From the NCBI RefSeq assembly GCF_025997855.1, contig NZ_AP026563.1, positions 245,633 through 309,632 of the forward strand: a stretch of 64,000 nucleotides of DNA, in the 5' to 3' direction. The notes beneath the pieces are model-generated. The model searched no databases, was not told the DNA's origin, and saw only the letters and a program-made list of their open reading frames with translations. The stretch comes from Deinococcus aetherius. Its GTDB lineage: Bacteria > Deinococcota > Deinococci > Deinococcales > Deinococcaceae. How positions within the stretch are numbered: position 1 is the stretch's first letter; each line of letters begins with the position of its first letter. Both the position numbers and the translations under genes were made by a program. Shown here piece by piece: positions 19,272 to 26,868 of the stretch.

Positions 19272-19607
19272 ATGCGGCTCAAAACCGGAGAGCCGAGCCT
19301 CCTCGACCCACCCGACGAGGCTGGGTTGACGCTGGGCGAATGGCGCGTGAACACCTCCTGGGACACGACCCACGGCACACGCAGCGTCTGCGCCGGACGG
19401 AGCCGACCCACAACCCAGCACCTCACTCCGTCCTTGCGCGGGCCAGCCCCTCCCGCGCAGGTGTGGATTCACGCCGATGGCAACCGGCAGGGGAACCTGA
19501 TCGGGGTTTGCAGGGACGAAGCCATCTTCCCAGAGGAACGCCGCCTCACCTTCGAGCGTGCCCGCCAAGGTCACCAACAACGTCACAAGGAGCCCCATGC
19601 CTGCTGA
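19272..19607 (+). CDS. Unknown protein, 111 residues
   Basis: ATG 19272 follows a GAGGAA site. The frame has high third-position GC and reads MRLKTGEPSLLDPPDEAGL ... VWIHADGNRQGNLIGVCRDEAIF. It overlaps the start of the next gene by 11 bp. The segment WIHADGNRQGNLIGV is beta-rich. No family recognised. Confidence 0.5.
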   Translation: MRLKTGEPSLLDPPDEAGLTLGEWRVNTSWDTTHGTRSVCAGRSRPTTQHLTPSLRGPAPPAQVWIHADGNRQGNLIGVCRDEAIFPEERRLTFERARQGHQQRHKEPHAC

Positions 19608-20382
19608 AGCCAGCAAACGTCCCGAGCAGCGCCTGTACCTCCAGTTCTCAGGCCAGGACCTCACCGTCATGCACGTCCGCAACGAAGGCAAGACCGGGCA
19701 CTACTTCACCGTGCCGGTGCAGGGCCAGGGTGAGGAGGAACAGCGCCTCAGCGCACTCCTCACCGCCCTGGGCAGCGTGCCGTTCCACAACCTGGTGTAC
19801 GTCCACACCAATCTGCACACCCTGCGCGAACAGTTGCGCCGTCCGCCGAGCGGGTGGCCGAAAGAACTCAAGGCGCTGCTCCAGAGAAAGTCGCTGCAAC
19901 TGCGGGTGGGCACCCTCACCCGGCTCGACGGCTTCTGGCAGGACATCCTTGCCCAGGCGGAGGGCGGGACTCTCCCACGCATGAACGGGCTGAACCACTA
20001 CCACCTGCACACCTACGCCGTCACCGACGGCCTGCAGACGCACGTGGCCGGACTGCTGTACGGCGAAGGCGAACTGCACCTCTACGACGGGCGGGTGCGG
20101 GGTGAACAGCTCTGCCAGACCGAACTGGAGGCGGCCTGCTGGGCCCTCGACCTGGTCGCTCCCAGCAAGACGGTCGAGCTGCGGCACCAACACCCAACCT
20201 CACAGCGCTTTTGGGAGGACGCCGAGAAGTACCTGAGCGATTACCCGGATGTCCAGCCTTTGGCGAAACGAATCGGGCGGCTGATCGAGGAGAAGAACCT
20301 GCGTTTCAACGTGCCCCAGACCCGCCTCGACGACACCCTCGCCCGCGCCGTGCGCTGGTACACCGGGCGCAACCTGGCATGA
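19597..20382 (+). CDS. Possible RNase H-fold protein, 261 residues
   Basis: ATG 19597 has an AAGGAG site. Two halves each recall an RNase H fold. First half: LYLQFSGQDLTVMHVRN ... LVYVHTNLHTLREQL. Second half: LHTYAVTDGLQTHVAGLLYGEGELHLYDG ... LCQTELEAACWALDLVAPSKTVELRHQ. The second half keeps a D-G at the first catalytic place and a Glu in the helix, but the later Asp residues are missing, so activity is doubtful. Coupled to the following gene by ATGA. Role in replication inferred from context only. Confidence 0.45.
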   Translation: MPAEASKRPEQRLYLQFSGQDLTVMHVRNEGKTGHYFTVPVQGQGEEEQRLSALLTALGSVPFHNLVYVHTNLHTLREQLRRPPSGWPKELKALLQRKSLQLRVGTLTRLDGFWQDILAQAEGGTLPRMNGLNHYHLHTYAVTDGLQTHVAGLLYGEGELHLYDGRVRGEQLCQTELEAACWALDLVAPSKTVELRHQHPTSQRFWEDAEKYLSDYPDVQPLAKRIGRLIEEKNLRFNVPQTRLDDTLARAVRWYTGRNLA

Positions 20383-21266
20383 CCGAGGACACGCTCGAAC
20401 TGCTGCACGCCGGGGGCCTGCTGAGCGAGGAGGAGGCCGACACGGCCCTCCGCGCCCAGCAGACCCTGGGAGGCACGCTGCTGCGCGTCCTGGAACGCAC
20501 CGCGGCCGACACCCACGACCTCTGGCAACGTCTGGCCCGGCTGCATGGCCGCCCGGTCTACACCCGCCTGAACGACATCGAGACGGTCGAGGAAGCGATT
20601 CACCGGCCAGGCGGCGGGGTGGAACCGATGCTTCCCCGTCCCCTCGCGCTGGACACCCTTACCCTGGCACAGCGGCGCGAAGGGGAAACCTTGCGCCTGC
20701 TCTCCCCCGACCCTTTCCTCGACCTCAGCGACTCGCGGCTCCAGGAACGTGCACACGCGATTTCACTGACCGGAGGCGGGGACCTCGCCTGCTCGGTCGT
20801 GCCCCCCGACCTGTACCGCCGCTGTCTGCGCCTCACCTATCCCGAGGCGCTGGCCGGGCCGCTGAGTCTGGCCGACCGCCTCGCGGTCACCGGACTGATC
20901 CCCGGGGCAGAGATGCGGCCGTACCAGGGCCGGGAAGCGGGGCTGCTGGGTGACGGCTTGATCAGTGAGGACGACTACGCGGTCGCCCTGGCCGACCACC
21001 TGAAACTCCCCCTCTACCGGCACGCGCCCGTGACGCTCGAAGAACACCTCCTGCCAGAGGAGGCCATCCGTCGGCACGACCTCTATCCCCTGCGGCTGGA
21101 CCGGGAGCAGGGCACACTGGTGGTCCTGACGGCCACCGCGCCCGACGACCTCCTCGGTCTCCACCTGCGGCGCCTGAGCGGCTGGCCCGTGGCCTACGAG
21201 ATCACCACCCGCACCGTCATCCGCAGCCTCATTCAGAAACGAGGACGGCCCCATGCACATCACTGA
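20379..21266 (+). CDS. Tandem MshEN-like protein without ATPase
   Basis: A 295-residue protein. The first unit (residues 1-135: LLSEEEADTALRAQQTLGGTLL ... WQRLARLHGRPVY) and the second (about 160-290: LADRLAVTGLIPGAEM..GLISEDDYAVALADHLKLPLY ... YPLRLDREQGTLVVLTATAPD ... WPVAYEITTRTVIRSLIQK) both follow the MshEN/GspE-N pattern. In secretion ATPases this module can bind cyclic di-GMP. Here no P-loop is present and the gene sits in the replication operon. Starts at an ATGA overlap; ends 14 bp inside the next gene. Confidence 0.6.
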   Translation: MTEDTLELLHAGGLLSEEEADTALRAQQTLGGTLLRVLERTAADTHDLWQRLARLHGRPVYTRLNDIETVEEAIHRPGGGVEPMLPRPLALDTLTLAQRREGETLRLLSPDPFLDLSDSRLQERAHAISLTGGGDLACSVVPPDLYRRCLRLTYPEALAGPLSLADRLAVTGLIPGAEMRPYQGREAGLLGDGLISEDDYAVALADHLKLPLYRHAPVTLEEHLLPEEAIRRHDLYPLRLDREQGTLVVLTATAPDDLLGLHLRRLSGWPVAYEITTRTVIRSLIQKRGRPHAHH

Positions 21267-21735
21267 CCTGACCGATGTGACGGCTCAATTCGACCACCCC
21301 GGCTATCTTCAGCTGTACCTCCAGCGTTTTCAGGAGGCGTTCTCGCAAGGCCGATTCGACGCCATCCCCGGGAAGGAGCAGACCCTGCGCTGCGGGAGGC
21401 ACCGCCTGGACTTCCCGTCATACGCGATCCTCGACGATGAGCGGTTCCGGCGGTGGCACAAGGAGACGGTCGCGCAGGTGCTCGATTTCCGGCACGACGA
21501 GGGCAAGGTCGCGACGCGCGAGACCTACGCCGGTTGCACGCCGGAAATGTTCGCCCTGCTGGCCGGCAAGGCCCGGCAGCTCCAGGGCCATGACGCGGGC
21601 AAGGACCCCGGGAAGGAAAGCGGCGAGAAACCAGCCCGAGGGAAAGCGCCTCCTGCCCAGGTCCTGCCGGCCACACCCGCAGGGACGAACACCGAGACGA
21701 CGGGGGACCAGTCGGACGAGCGGCAGTCCGCATGA
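21253..21735 (+). CDS. Unknown protein of the replication operon, 160 residues
   Basis: ATG 21253 overlaps the previous gene's end, and its TGA overlaps the Prim-Pol start (ATGA 21732-21735). The first 115 residues look folded (YLQLYLQRFQEAFSQGRFDAI, RFRRWHKETVAQVLDFRHDEG); the tail from about 118 is Gly/Pro/Lys-rich and disordered. No family recognised; the tight coupling suggests a partner of the primase. Confidence 0.5.
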   Translation: MHITDLTDVTAQFDHPGYLQLYLQRFQEAFSQGRFDAIPGKEQTLRCGRHRLDFPSYAILDDERFRRWHKETVAQVLDFRHDEGKVATRETYAGCTPEMFALLAGKARQLQGHDAGKDPGKESGEKPARGKAPPAQVLPATPAGTNTETTGDQSDERQSA

Positions 21736-22859
21736 ACCTGCTGGAACAGGCCCGGCGTGCCCTGGAGGTGGGGTGGAATGTGATCCCGGTTCATCCTTTC
21801 AAGGGGCCGCACACCGTCATGGTCGAGACGGGGCACTACACCATCAACGACGAGGGGAAGCGGGTGCCTGCCTGGCGGGGATTCCAACAGGAGCGGGTCA
21901 GCCTGGACCTGCTGCGCGAGTGGTTCCACCCCCGGCGCCGCGTCCCGGGCATGGCGGGCGTCACCGGAATGGTCAGCAGCCGGGTGGTGATCGACCTGGA
22001 CGGAACGGCAGGCTGGGCGCTCCTGAAGGAGTGGGGCCTTCCCCCCAGCGCGCTCTCGGGGGGCGGGTCCCCGCACCTGTACTTCCCGCATCCGGGTTGG
22101 AAAGTCCGGACGCTCGCCAGCGGCAGCTTCAAGAACCCACCGTTCCCCGGACTGGATGTGCGGGGGGATGGCGGGATGATCGTCCTGCCACCGAGCGTTC
22201 TGGCCAACGGGAGGTACCAGCTCCTCAGCGAGGAGTTGCTCGACCCCGCGTGTCTGCCCGAAGCGGTGGCCCTGTGGACAGGCCTCACCTGCCCGCCCCC
22301 GCCGGAGCTGCCGGAACTCGACCCGAGCAAGCTGGGGGCCGGGGAGGACGCGCCGACCCTGTTGCGGGAGGCGCTGAGCCGGGCTTCCGGCGCACGAAAC
22401 AACGCCGGGTACTGGCTGGCCCGTGAACTGAAAAAGGCGGGGTACGCTCTGGAGGACGCCCGGCCCGTGATGATGGACTACGCCGACGGGGTCGGGCAGC
22501 AGGGCGCACACGCACACGGTCGCCATGACCCCTACACCCGCCGCCACGCGCTCTCCAGCCTGGAGAGCGCGTATCGCGCGCCCGCGCGCCTGAAGCCGGC
22601 GCGCAGAAGCGGGACGGTCACGGACCCACTGGATGCGGCCCGGCGCGTGCTGCCGCAGCTCACCCTGGAAGAGCGCGTCCAGCTCGCCCGGCTCATCGCA
22701 GCCACCTACGCCCGCGAGAGCGAGGAGCGCGCCGCGGGCGCCCTGCGAAGTCTGGGGTTGAACCCTGCTCTGGCTCGGGAGGCCGCCGTGCAACTCCAGC
22801 AGGGCGTGAGTCTTCCGGGGAGGCAACGCCTCATTCTGTTCTTGAGGAAAAGGAGATGA
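21732..22859 (+). CDS. Bifunctional primase/polymerase (Prim-Pol)
   Basis: A 375-residue protein of the archaeo-eukaryotic primase type found on plasmids and phages. Motifs in order: GWNVIPVHPFKG, VSSRVVIDLDG (catalytic acidic pair at about 84-86), SGGGSPHLYF (the GxGGxH-like motif) and LDVRGDGGMIVLPPSV..GRYQ. The C-terminal part (about 215-375) is helical, as in PriCT-type domains. It would prime or copy plasmid DNA at the origin. It lies directly before repA, and helicase genes are absent from the window. Confidence 0.75.
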   Translation: MNLLEQARRALEVGWNVIPVHPFKGPHTVMVETGHYTINDEGKRVPAWRGFQQERVSLDLLREWFHPRRRVPGMAGVTGMVSSRVVIDLDGTAGWALLKEWGLPPSALSGGGSPHLYFPHPGWKVRTLASGSFKNPPFPGLDVRGDGGMIVLPPSVLANGRYQLLSEELLDPACLPEAVALWTGLTCPPPPELPELDPSKLGAGEDAPTLLREALSRASGARNNAGYWLARELKKAGYALEDARPVMMDYADGVGQQGAHAHGRHDPYTRRHALSSLESAYRAPARLKPARRSGTVTDPLDAARRVLPQLTLEERVQLARLIAATYARESEERAAGALRSLGLNPALAREAAVQLQQGVSLPGRQRLILFLRKRR

Positions 22860-22869
22860 GGAGTACACT
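22842..22869 (+). promoter_or_regulatory. Leaderless sigma-A-type promoter of repA
   Basis: TTGAGG at 22842-22847, 16-nt spacer, TACACT at 22864-22869, then ATG at 22876. The -10 box lies at -12 to -7 of the start codon, so the mRNA probably begins with the AUG. No TCCAACC element here. Confidence 0.6.
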
Positions 22870-22875
22870 CAGCTC

Positions 22876-24246
22876 ATGTTGCTCTCGGTGGGGAACTCAC
22901 GCGTGATGCTCAAGGAGAGGCACGACGAGCTGAACCTCGCCCGTCTCAACCTGGTCCTGGCGCAGAACCGCACCACGCTCAAGGGCTGGCGCAAGGAACT
23001 CGCGCTCGACGCGCTGGGCACGATGACCGTCGAGTGCACGGCCGACCTCAACGACGTGGTGCCGCACGGGATCGACAACGATGTGTTGCTGGGCCTGATC
23101 AGCGCTGCCGTGCTACAGAACACGAGACCGGGCGGCGAGATTCGCATCAGCGCCAGCGAACTGCTGAAGCTGAGCTGTCTTCCGGACAACGCCAGGAGCT
23201 ACGGCGAGGTGCAACGTGCCCTGCACCGGCTCAAGCGCAGCACCTTCACCATCACCGAGTGCTGGTACGACCAAGGCAAGCGCGACTGGCGGACAGTGGA
23301 TTTCAACTTGGTCGCCAAGCACTGGCAGGCAGACAACACCGAAAAAGTCGAGGACATCGGCCGTTGGCAGGCGAAGACGCTGCTCGTCATTCGCCTCGAC
23401 CCGGAGCTGATGCAGAGCATTCGCTCCGGGTACGTTCGACCCCTCGACAGCGCCCTGCTCGGCCGGCTCAAGCAGCCGATGAGTCGCAGTGTTTACCGGG
23501 CGCTCTCCATGCTCCGCACGAACCTTGCCGAGAACGGCACGCCACCCAGGGAAGTCAAACTTCCCCTCCTGAGTTGGGCTGAGCACCTGGGACTGTCGCA
23601 CCAGATGGACGGCCGCAACCTGCCCTCCCTCATCGAGCGCGCCCTGATCCCTGCCCACGAGGCGTTGATGGAAAGCGGCTACCTCGCCGCCGTCGCGACC
23701 GAGGGGCGGGGGCGGCAAAAAACCTTCACGTACACCTTCGTTGAGGAAGAGGTGCGGATGGCCGATCCGGAGGCGGCCCAACTCTTGTCGCAGTATCTCA
23801 GCAGCAAGGCTGCCCTGGAATTGGCCGTGCAGTACAGCGCAGCGCACGTGCATCAAACCCTGACGCGTTTCGAGGCCTTGATGAAGACCGCCTACAAGGG
23901 CAAGGTCAAGAACCGTCAGGGGCTCCTGGTGGATATGCTCCGCGACCCGGACAAGTACCCGGTGGAGGTCCAGGAGAAACCGTCCAGTGCGCGGCGGCCT
24001 GCTCCTCTACCCCTGCCCACACCCGATGAGGAAGACCCGGCCCCGGTGGAGAGGAAACCAGAGTCTGCACTCATGGCCCTTGGGCAGAGGTTCGAGGAAA
24101 CAGGTGCCCTCCGGCCCCTGCGTGACCGGGCTGTGAAGCTGTACCTGGATGGGCGCGTCAGCACCCTGGACCTTCTCCAACTGCGTTCGCTCGAAAGGCC
24201 CCAGATTGAAGGCCAGATCTCAGGTTGGGAGCATCCCACCCCCTGA
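22876..24246 (+). CDS. repA: Plasmid replication initiator RepA
   Basis: A 456-residue replication initiator protein A. The first 300 residues carry two winged-helix units (ISASELLKLSCLPDNARSYGEVQRALHRLKRSTFTI; LSWAEHLGLSHQMDGRNLPSLIERALIPAHEAL). PMSRSVYRALSMLR is typical of the family. It should bind the iterons that start 82 bp after its stop and open the origin. The C-terminal 100 residues include a Pro-rich linker and a short helical end. Expressed from its own promoter although it follows the Prim-Pol gene closely. Confidence 0.85.
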   Translation: MLLSVGNSRVMLKERHDELNLARLNLVLAQNRTTLKGWRKELALDALGTMTVECTADLNDVVPHGIDNDVLLGLISAAVLQNTRPGGEIRISASELLKLSCLPDNARSYGEVQRALHRLKRSTFTITECWYDQGKRDWRTVDFNLVAKHWQADNTEKVEDIGRWQAKTLLVIRLDPELMQSIRSGYVRPLDSALLGRLKQPMSRSVYRALSMLRTNLAENGTPPREVKLPLLSWAEHLGLSHQMDGRNLPSLIERALIPAHEALMESGYLAAVATEGRGRQKTFTYTFVEEEVRMADPEAAQLLSQYLSSKAALELAVQYSAAHVHQTLTRFEALMKTAYKGKVKNRQGLLVDMLRDPDKYPVEVQEKPSSARRPAPLPLPTPDEEDPAPVERKPESALMALGQRFEETGALRPLRDRAVKLYLDGRVSTLDLLQLRSLERPQIEGQISGWEHPTP

Positions 24247-24327
24247 TCCCGTCTCTGCTCAATTCACTGTGGTCCCCGGCAGAGCAGATGACGGGGGCCT
24301 TCCCTTTTCGCTGCTCCACCTTTGCCT

Positions 24328-24673
24328 CCGACATTTTGTGGGACTTGGCAGACAGAGGCAGGAGGACTCCCTCCGACACTTTGCGGGACCGACGGCAGGA
24401 GCCTCCGACACTTTGTAGGAGTCGCCTCCGACACTTTGCGGGATAGCGTTGAAATGCCCTCCCAGCCCCTCCGACACTTTGTAGGAGCTGCCTCCGACAC
24501 TTTGCGGGATAGCGTTGAAACGCCCTTCCAGCCCCTCCGACACTTTGTAGGAGCCGCCTCCGACACTTTGCGGGACTCAGGGGGGCCGTCCTGGGAGTCC
24601 TACCGACACTTTGCGGGATGGACCGGGTTGTCCTCCGACACTTTGTAGGACCCGCCTCCGACAGTTTGTAGGA
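24328..24673 (+). repeat. Iteron array of 11 repeats (oriV)
   Basis: Core CCGACACTTTG followed by CGGGA or TAGGA. Copies begin at 24328 (variant ATTTTGTGGGA), 24373, 24405, 24428, 24471, 24494, 24537, 24560, 24603, 24635 and 24658 (variant ACAGTTTG). The two end types alternate from copy 2 to copy 8, and two larger units (copies 4-5 and 6-7) share a 27-nt spacer starting TAGCGTTGAAA. This is the expected RepA binding region. Confidence 0.92.
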
Positions 24674-24720
24674 TCACTCCGAAAAAGGCGCGCCAGGCCG
24701 TACTCCGCCTGGGCGCCCTG

Positions 24721-24775
24721 ATGATGATCATCATATTTTTTCTACTCTTTTTTCTTTTTGAAGAATCAACAGTCA
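24721..24775. other. AT-rich tract, likely DNA unwinding element
   Basis: Starting ATGATGATCATCATATTTT, followed by T-rich pyrimidine sequence, it is the most AT-rich stretch of the origin region and lies 50 bp after the last iteron, the usual place for strand opening in iteron plasmids. Confidence 0.6.
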
Positions 24776-25172
24776 GGAAGACCATCCCGGTTCAGGACAT
24801 GGCACCAAGTAGAACCCACAAAGTAGGAATCCTCCACCGTGTCTTCGTCGGCTTGGTCCAGTGGTGGCCCTGAGGGGCTTAGCGGGGGAGCAGCGTGGTC
24901 CGGTGGACCCTTTACCCCCAAAGGCTCGCGGGGGCCCGCACGGCCCACATAAGTGGCATAAAGGCGAACGGCACTCCCCCTGCCGTAGTCCCTGGCACCG
25001 ATCTGCCTCCCCTGCTATGCTCGACTCACCAACGGGATACCCTGTTGAACCCACCGGCGCGGCAACGTGCGCGGCGGACCTCATGCTGGCCTCCCCGAGG
25101 AGGCTCCCGGCTCACCCGAGCCCTTCTAGTGCAGCGGCACCCCACATTTGCAGATGTGGAGTGCCACCGTTT

Positions 25173-25190
25173 CCTTCCCGCGCGGGAAGG
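25173..25190. repeat. 18-bp perfect palindrome
   Basis: CCTTCCCGCGCGGGAAGG is self-complementary. It lies between the origin and the first hairpin-leader gene and is followed by GGTTGTTTC. It could be a transcription end, a protein site or a centromere-like element. Confidence 0.4.
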
Positions 25191-25210
25191 GGTTGTTTCT
25201 CTCCGAGACT

Positions 25211-25250
25211 CGCGGTCAGGGTCGAGGGGCGACCAACCCCCCTGACCGCG
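25211..25250 (+). promoter_or_regulatory. Hairpin leader before 25267
   Basis: CGCGGTCAGGG (25211-25221) pairs with CCCTGACCGCG (25240-25250); the AAAGGAAACGAG ribosome-binding region and ATG 25267 follow directly. First of four start-adjacent hairpins in 25-28 kb. Confidence 0.5.
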
Positions 25251-25266
25251 AGCGAAAGGAAACGAG

Positions 25267-26466
25267 ATGAGTGTACAGGATGTGGCGGTTTTCCCCGTCA
25301 GCCTCGTCGAGCTGCTGGCCCGTGCTCGCAAGCAGCCCGGGGCAAACATCGACGAGAAGGTCTACGGGGCGCTCCTCGCCCACGAGGACACCGCCGCGTG
25401 GCTCCAGGCGATGGTGCCCCTGGCCTTCAAGAAGGGTGTGGCCGTCAAGGCCGTGCCCGCCGCAAGAAGCCAGTGGGAATCCAAGGCCCGGGACGTAGTC
25501 ATCCGCGCCGTCTTCGCCACCGCGAAGAATGTCAAGGAAGGCGATGTCATGGTGCCTGGGCGCGGCAAGATGTTCGTCCGTCGGGACGACATGCTCCAGC
25601 CCAGTGTCCACTACGGCCTGACCCGGGGCGACGTGGATTACACGGCACTCGCCGCGCTGCAGAGCCTGCATGGCGTGGGCTACACGCTCGACGCCGAGGA
25701 GGTGCAGGCACAAGCCCACGCCGCTGAAGCCCAGCGAGACTGGGCACACGCCGAGCACGAGTTGCAAGGGGTGGACGCTGACCTCAAGGCGCTCGGCATC
25801 TTTGCCGACAACGCTGAGGAAGCTGCCGCGCAACTGCTGGCAGCGGGGAACCCTGACCCCGAACTGCTGGCCCGGCTCGAAGCCCTGGGCTGCGGCTACA
25901 GGGGGAATCCCGTACGCGATTATGGGACGTTTCAGGCGCGAGCCTGGTACGAGCCGGACCCGCAGCCGGGTAGAAGCGTGCAGCCCCGCGCCCTTCACCC
26001 CAGGGTGGAAGAAGCGCTGGCCGGCGCCCTGTTCGTCACGGGTGACTGGGAGAGCCTCCGGGTGCCCCGCGCCCTCAAGGCCGAGGCATTCGACCGGCTG
26101 GTCGAGCTCCTCACTGCCGCGTTGCAACGCAAGCAGGTGCCGGTGGTGGCCGCCGACACCGACGACCTCGTCGGCAAGGCCGCCGTCATGGCCGCCCGCC
26201 GTCTCGGCCTGAAGACCGTGGCCGTGCAACTTGCCGGGTGGGATTTCAAACCTGCCCGTATGCAGTTGCGCTGGTGCGAGCGGATGCCCAGCGGCGCGGA
26301 CGTTCCGGTGACCCGTGCGGAACTGCAGGTGCGTCTCGCCGAGCTGGTGGGCAAGATGTGCAGCCTTGGAAAAGTGGATGAGATCCTCGCCCACAATCTT
26401 GCCCGCCAGGGCAAGCCCAGGGCGGCGCTTGACACCTCCTGGACCAGGCACAACGGTCTGTACTGA
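25267..26466 (+). CDS. Unknown 399-residue protein
   Basis: ATG 25267 after an AAAGGA site. Residues 1-130 are alpha/beta (SLVELLARARKQPGANIDEKVY ... WESKARDVVIRAVFATAKN). A helical, probably coiled part follows (about 140-200: VQAQAHAAEAQRDWAHAEHELQ), then a C-terminal helical domain. No motif is recognised. It heads a run of genes (25267-29386) that share structured leaders. Confidence 0.5.
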   Translation: MSVQDVAVFPVSLVELLARARKQPGANIDEKVYGALLAHEDTAAWLQAMVPLAFKKGVAVKAVPAARSQWESKARDVVIRAVFATAKNVKEGDVMVPGRGKMFVRRDDMLQPSVHYGLTRGDVDYTALAALQSLHGVGYTLDAEEVQAQAHAAEAQRDWAHAEHELQGVDADLKALGIFADNAEEAAAQLLAAGNPDPELLARLEALGCGYRGNPVRDYGTFQARAWYEPDPQPGRSVQPRALHPRVEEALAGALFVTGDWESLRVPRALKAEAFDRLVELLTAALQRKQVPVVAADTDDLVGKAAVMAARRLGLKTVAVQLAGWDFKPARMQLRWCERMPSGADVPVTRAELQVRLAELVGKMCSLGKVDEILAHNLARQGKPRAALDTSWTRHNGLY

Positions 26467-26507
26467 CCCCTCCCAGGGCCTCTTGGTCCGTCGCGCCCCA
26501 CGCAAGA

Positions 26508-26538
26508 CCGGGGGCGGCGCGAGACGCGGGTCCCCCGG
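26508..26538 (+). promoter_or_regulatory. CCGGGGG hairpin leader before 26553
   Basis: CCGGGGG (26508-26514) and CCCCCGG (26532-26538) enclose a second small stem, GCGAGACGC. The sequence GCAAGACCGGGGG is shared with the leader at 26825. AGGAG and ATG 26553 follow. Confidence 0.55.
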
Positions 26539-26552
26539 CGAGGAGCACAGGA

Positions 26553-26657
26553 ATGTCCCCCAAGTTCGATGCCCTGCTGGGCCTGCTCAGCAGTATCGGC
26601 TGCATGGTCTTCGCCCTGTTCATCTTCTTGCAGTACTTCACGGTCCCAAGGGAGTGA
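26553..26657 (+). CDS. Small membrane protein, 34 residues
   Basis: MSPKFDALLGLLSSIGCMV then a hydrophobic stretch ending QYFTVPRE: a single membrane helix. Preceded by an AGGAG site and a hairpin leader. Four nucleotides separate it from a second tiny membrane gene. Too short for family assignment. Confidence 0.5.
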   Translation: MSPKFDALLGLLSSIGCMVFALFIFLQYFTVPRE

Positions 26658-26661
26658 ACGC

Positions 26662-26757
26662 ATGAGTCTGCCAGCCGCAGCCGTGACAACTCCCCTGCTC
26701 CTCTATGGAGCGTACATCGGCTTCCTCCTGTTCTGGCGGACCTTTTTCCGCAGGTAA
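26662..26757 (+). CDS. Small membrane protein, 31 residues
   Basis: MSLPAAAVTTPLLLYGAYIG followed by FLLFWRTFFRR: one membrane helix with a positively charged end. Follows 26553 after 4 nt. The frame can be extended upstream to an ATG at 26569, inside the other gene, but the ATG at 26662 gives the compact coupled pair. Confidence 0.45.
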   Translation: MSLPAAAVTTPLLLYGAYIGFLLFWRTFFRR

Positions 26758-26824
26758 ACTGCCGCAGCGCCTCCAACCACAGTTCTCTTCTGGGCGTCCG
26801 CGCGCCCGTCACCCCTCTGCAAGA

Positions 26825-26854
26825 CCGGGGGTGTGACGCGAAACGCGCCCCCGG
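26825..26854 (+). promoter_or_regulatory. CCGGGGG hairpin leader before 26869
   Basis: CCGGGGG (26825-26831) pairs with CCCCCGG (26848-26854); the inner part is itself a hairpin, CGCGAAACGCG. AAGGAG and ATG 26869 follow within 15 nt. Confidence 0.6.
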
Positions 26855-26868
26855 CAAGGAGACCTGCG

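Larger units (their letters stand above)
24247..25266. other. Non-coding replication origin region
   Basis: About 1 kb without a gene. It contains the iteron array (24328-24673), an AT-rich tract (24721-24775), a CCACAT/ATGTGG hairpin (25142-25159), an 18-bp perfect palindrome (25173-25190) and the hairpin leader of the gene at 25267. No partition genes are visible in the window. Confidence 0.75.

Noticed and set aside
18587..19426. 279-codon minus-strand ORF opposite the 18488 gene
   Set aside because: Shadow frame: no family features or ribosome-binding site, and it crosses the 19272 gene start.
24199..24230. A CCCAACCTGAG match to the regulon element on the minus strand
   Set aside because: It lies inside repA, the -10 positions read CTTCAA (no final T), and no minus-strand gene follows.
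24328..24673. CRISPR array
   Set aside because: The repeats are 16-20 bp with short irregular or repeated spacers, next to repA and an AT-rich tract; this is an iteron origin.
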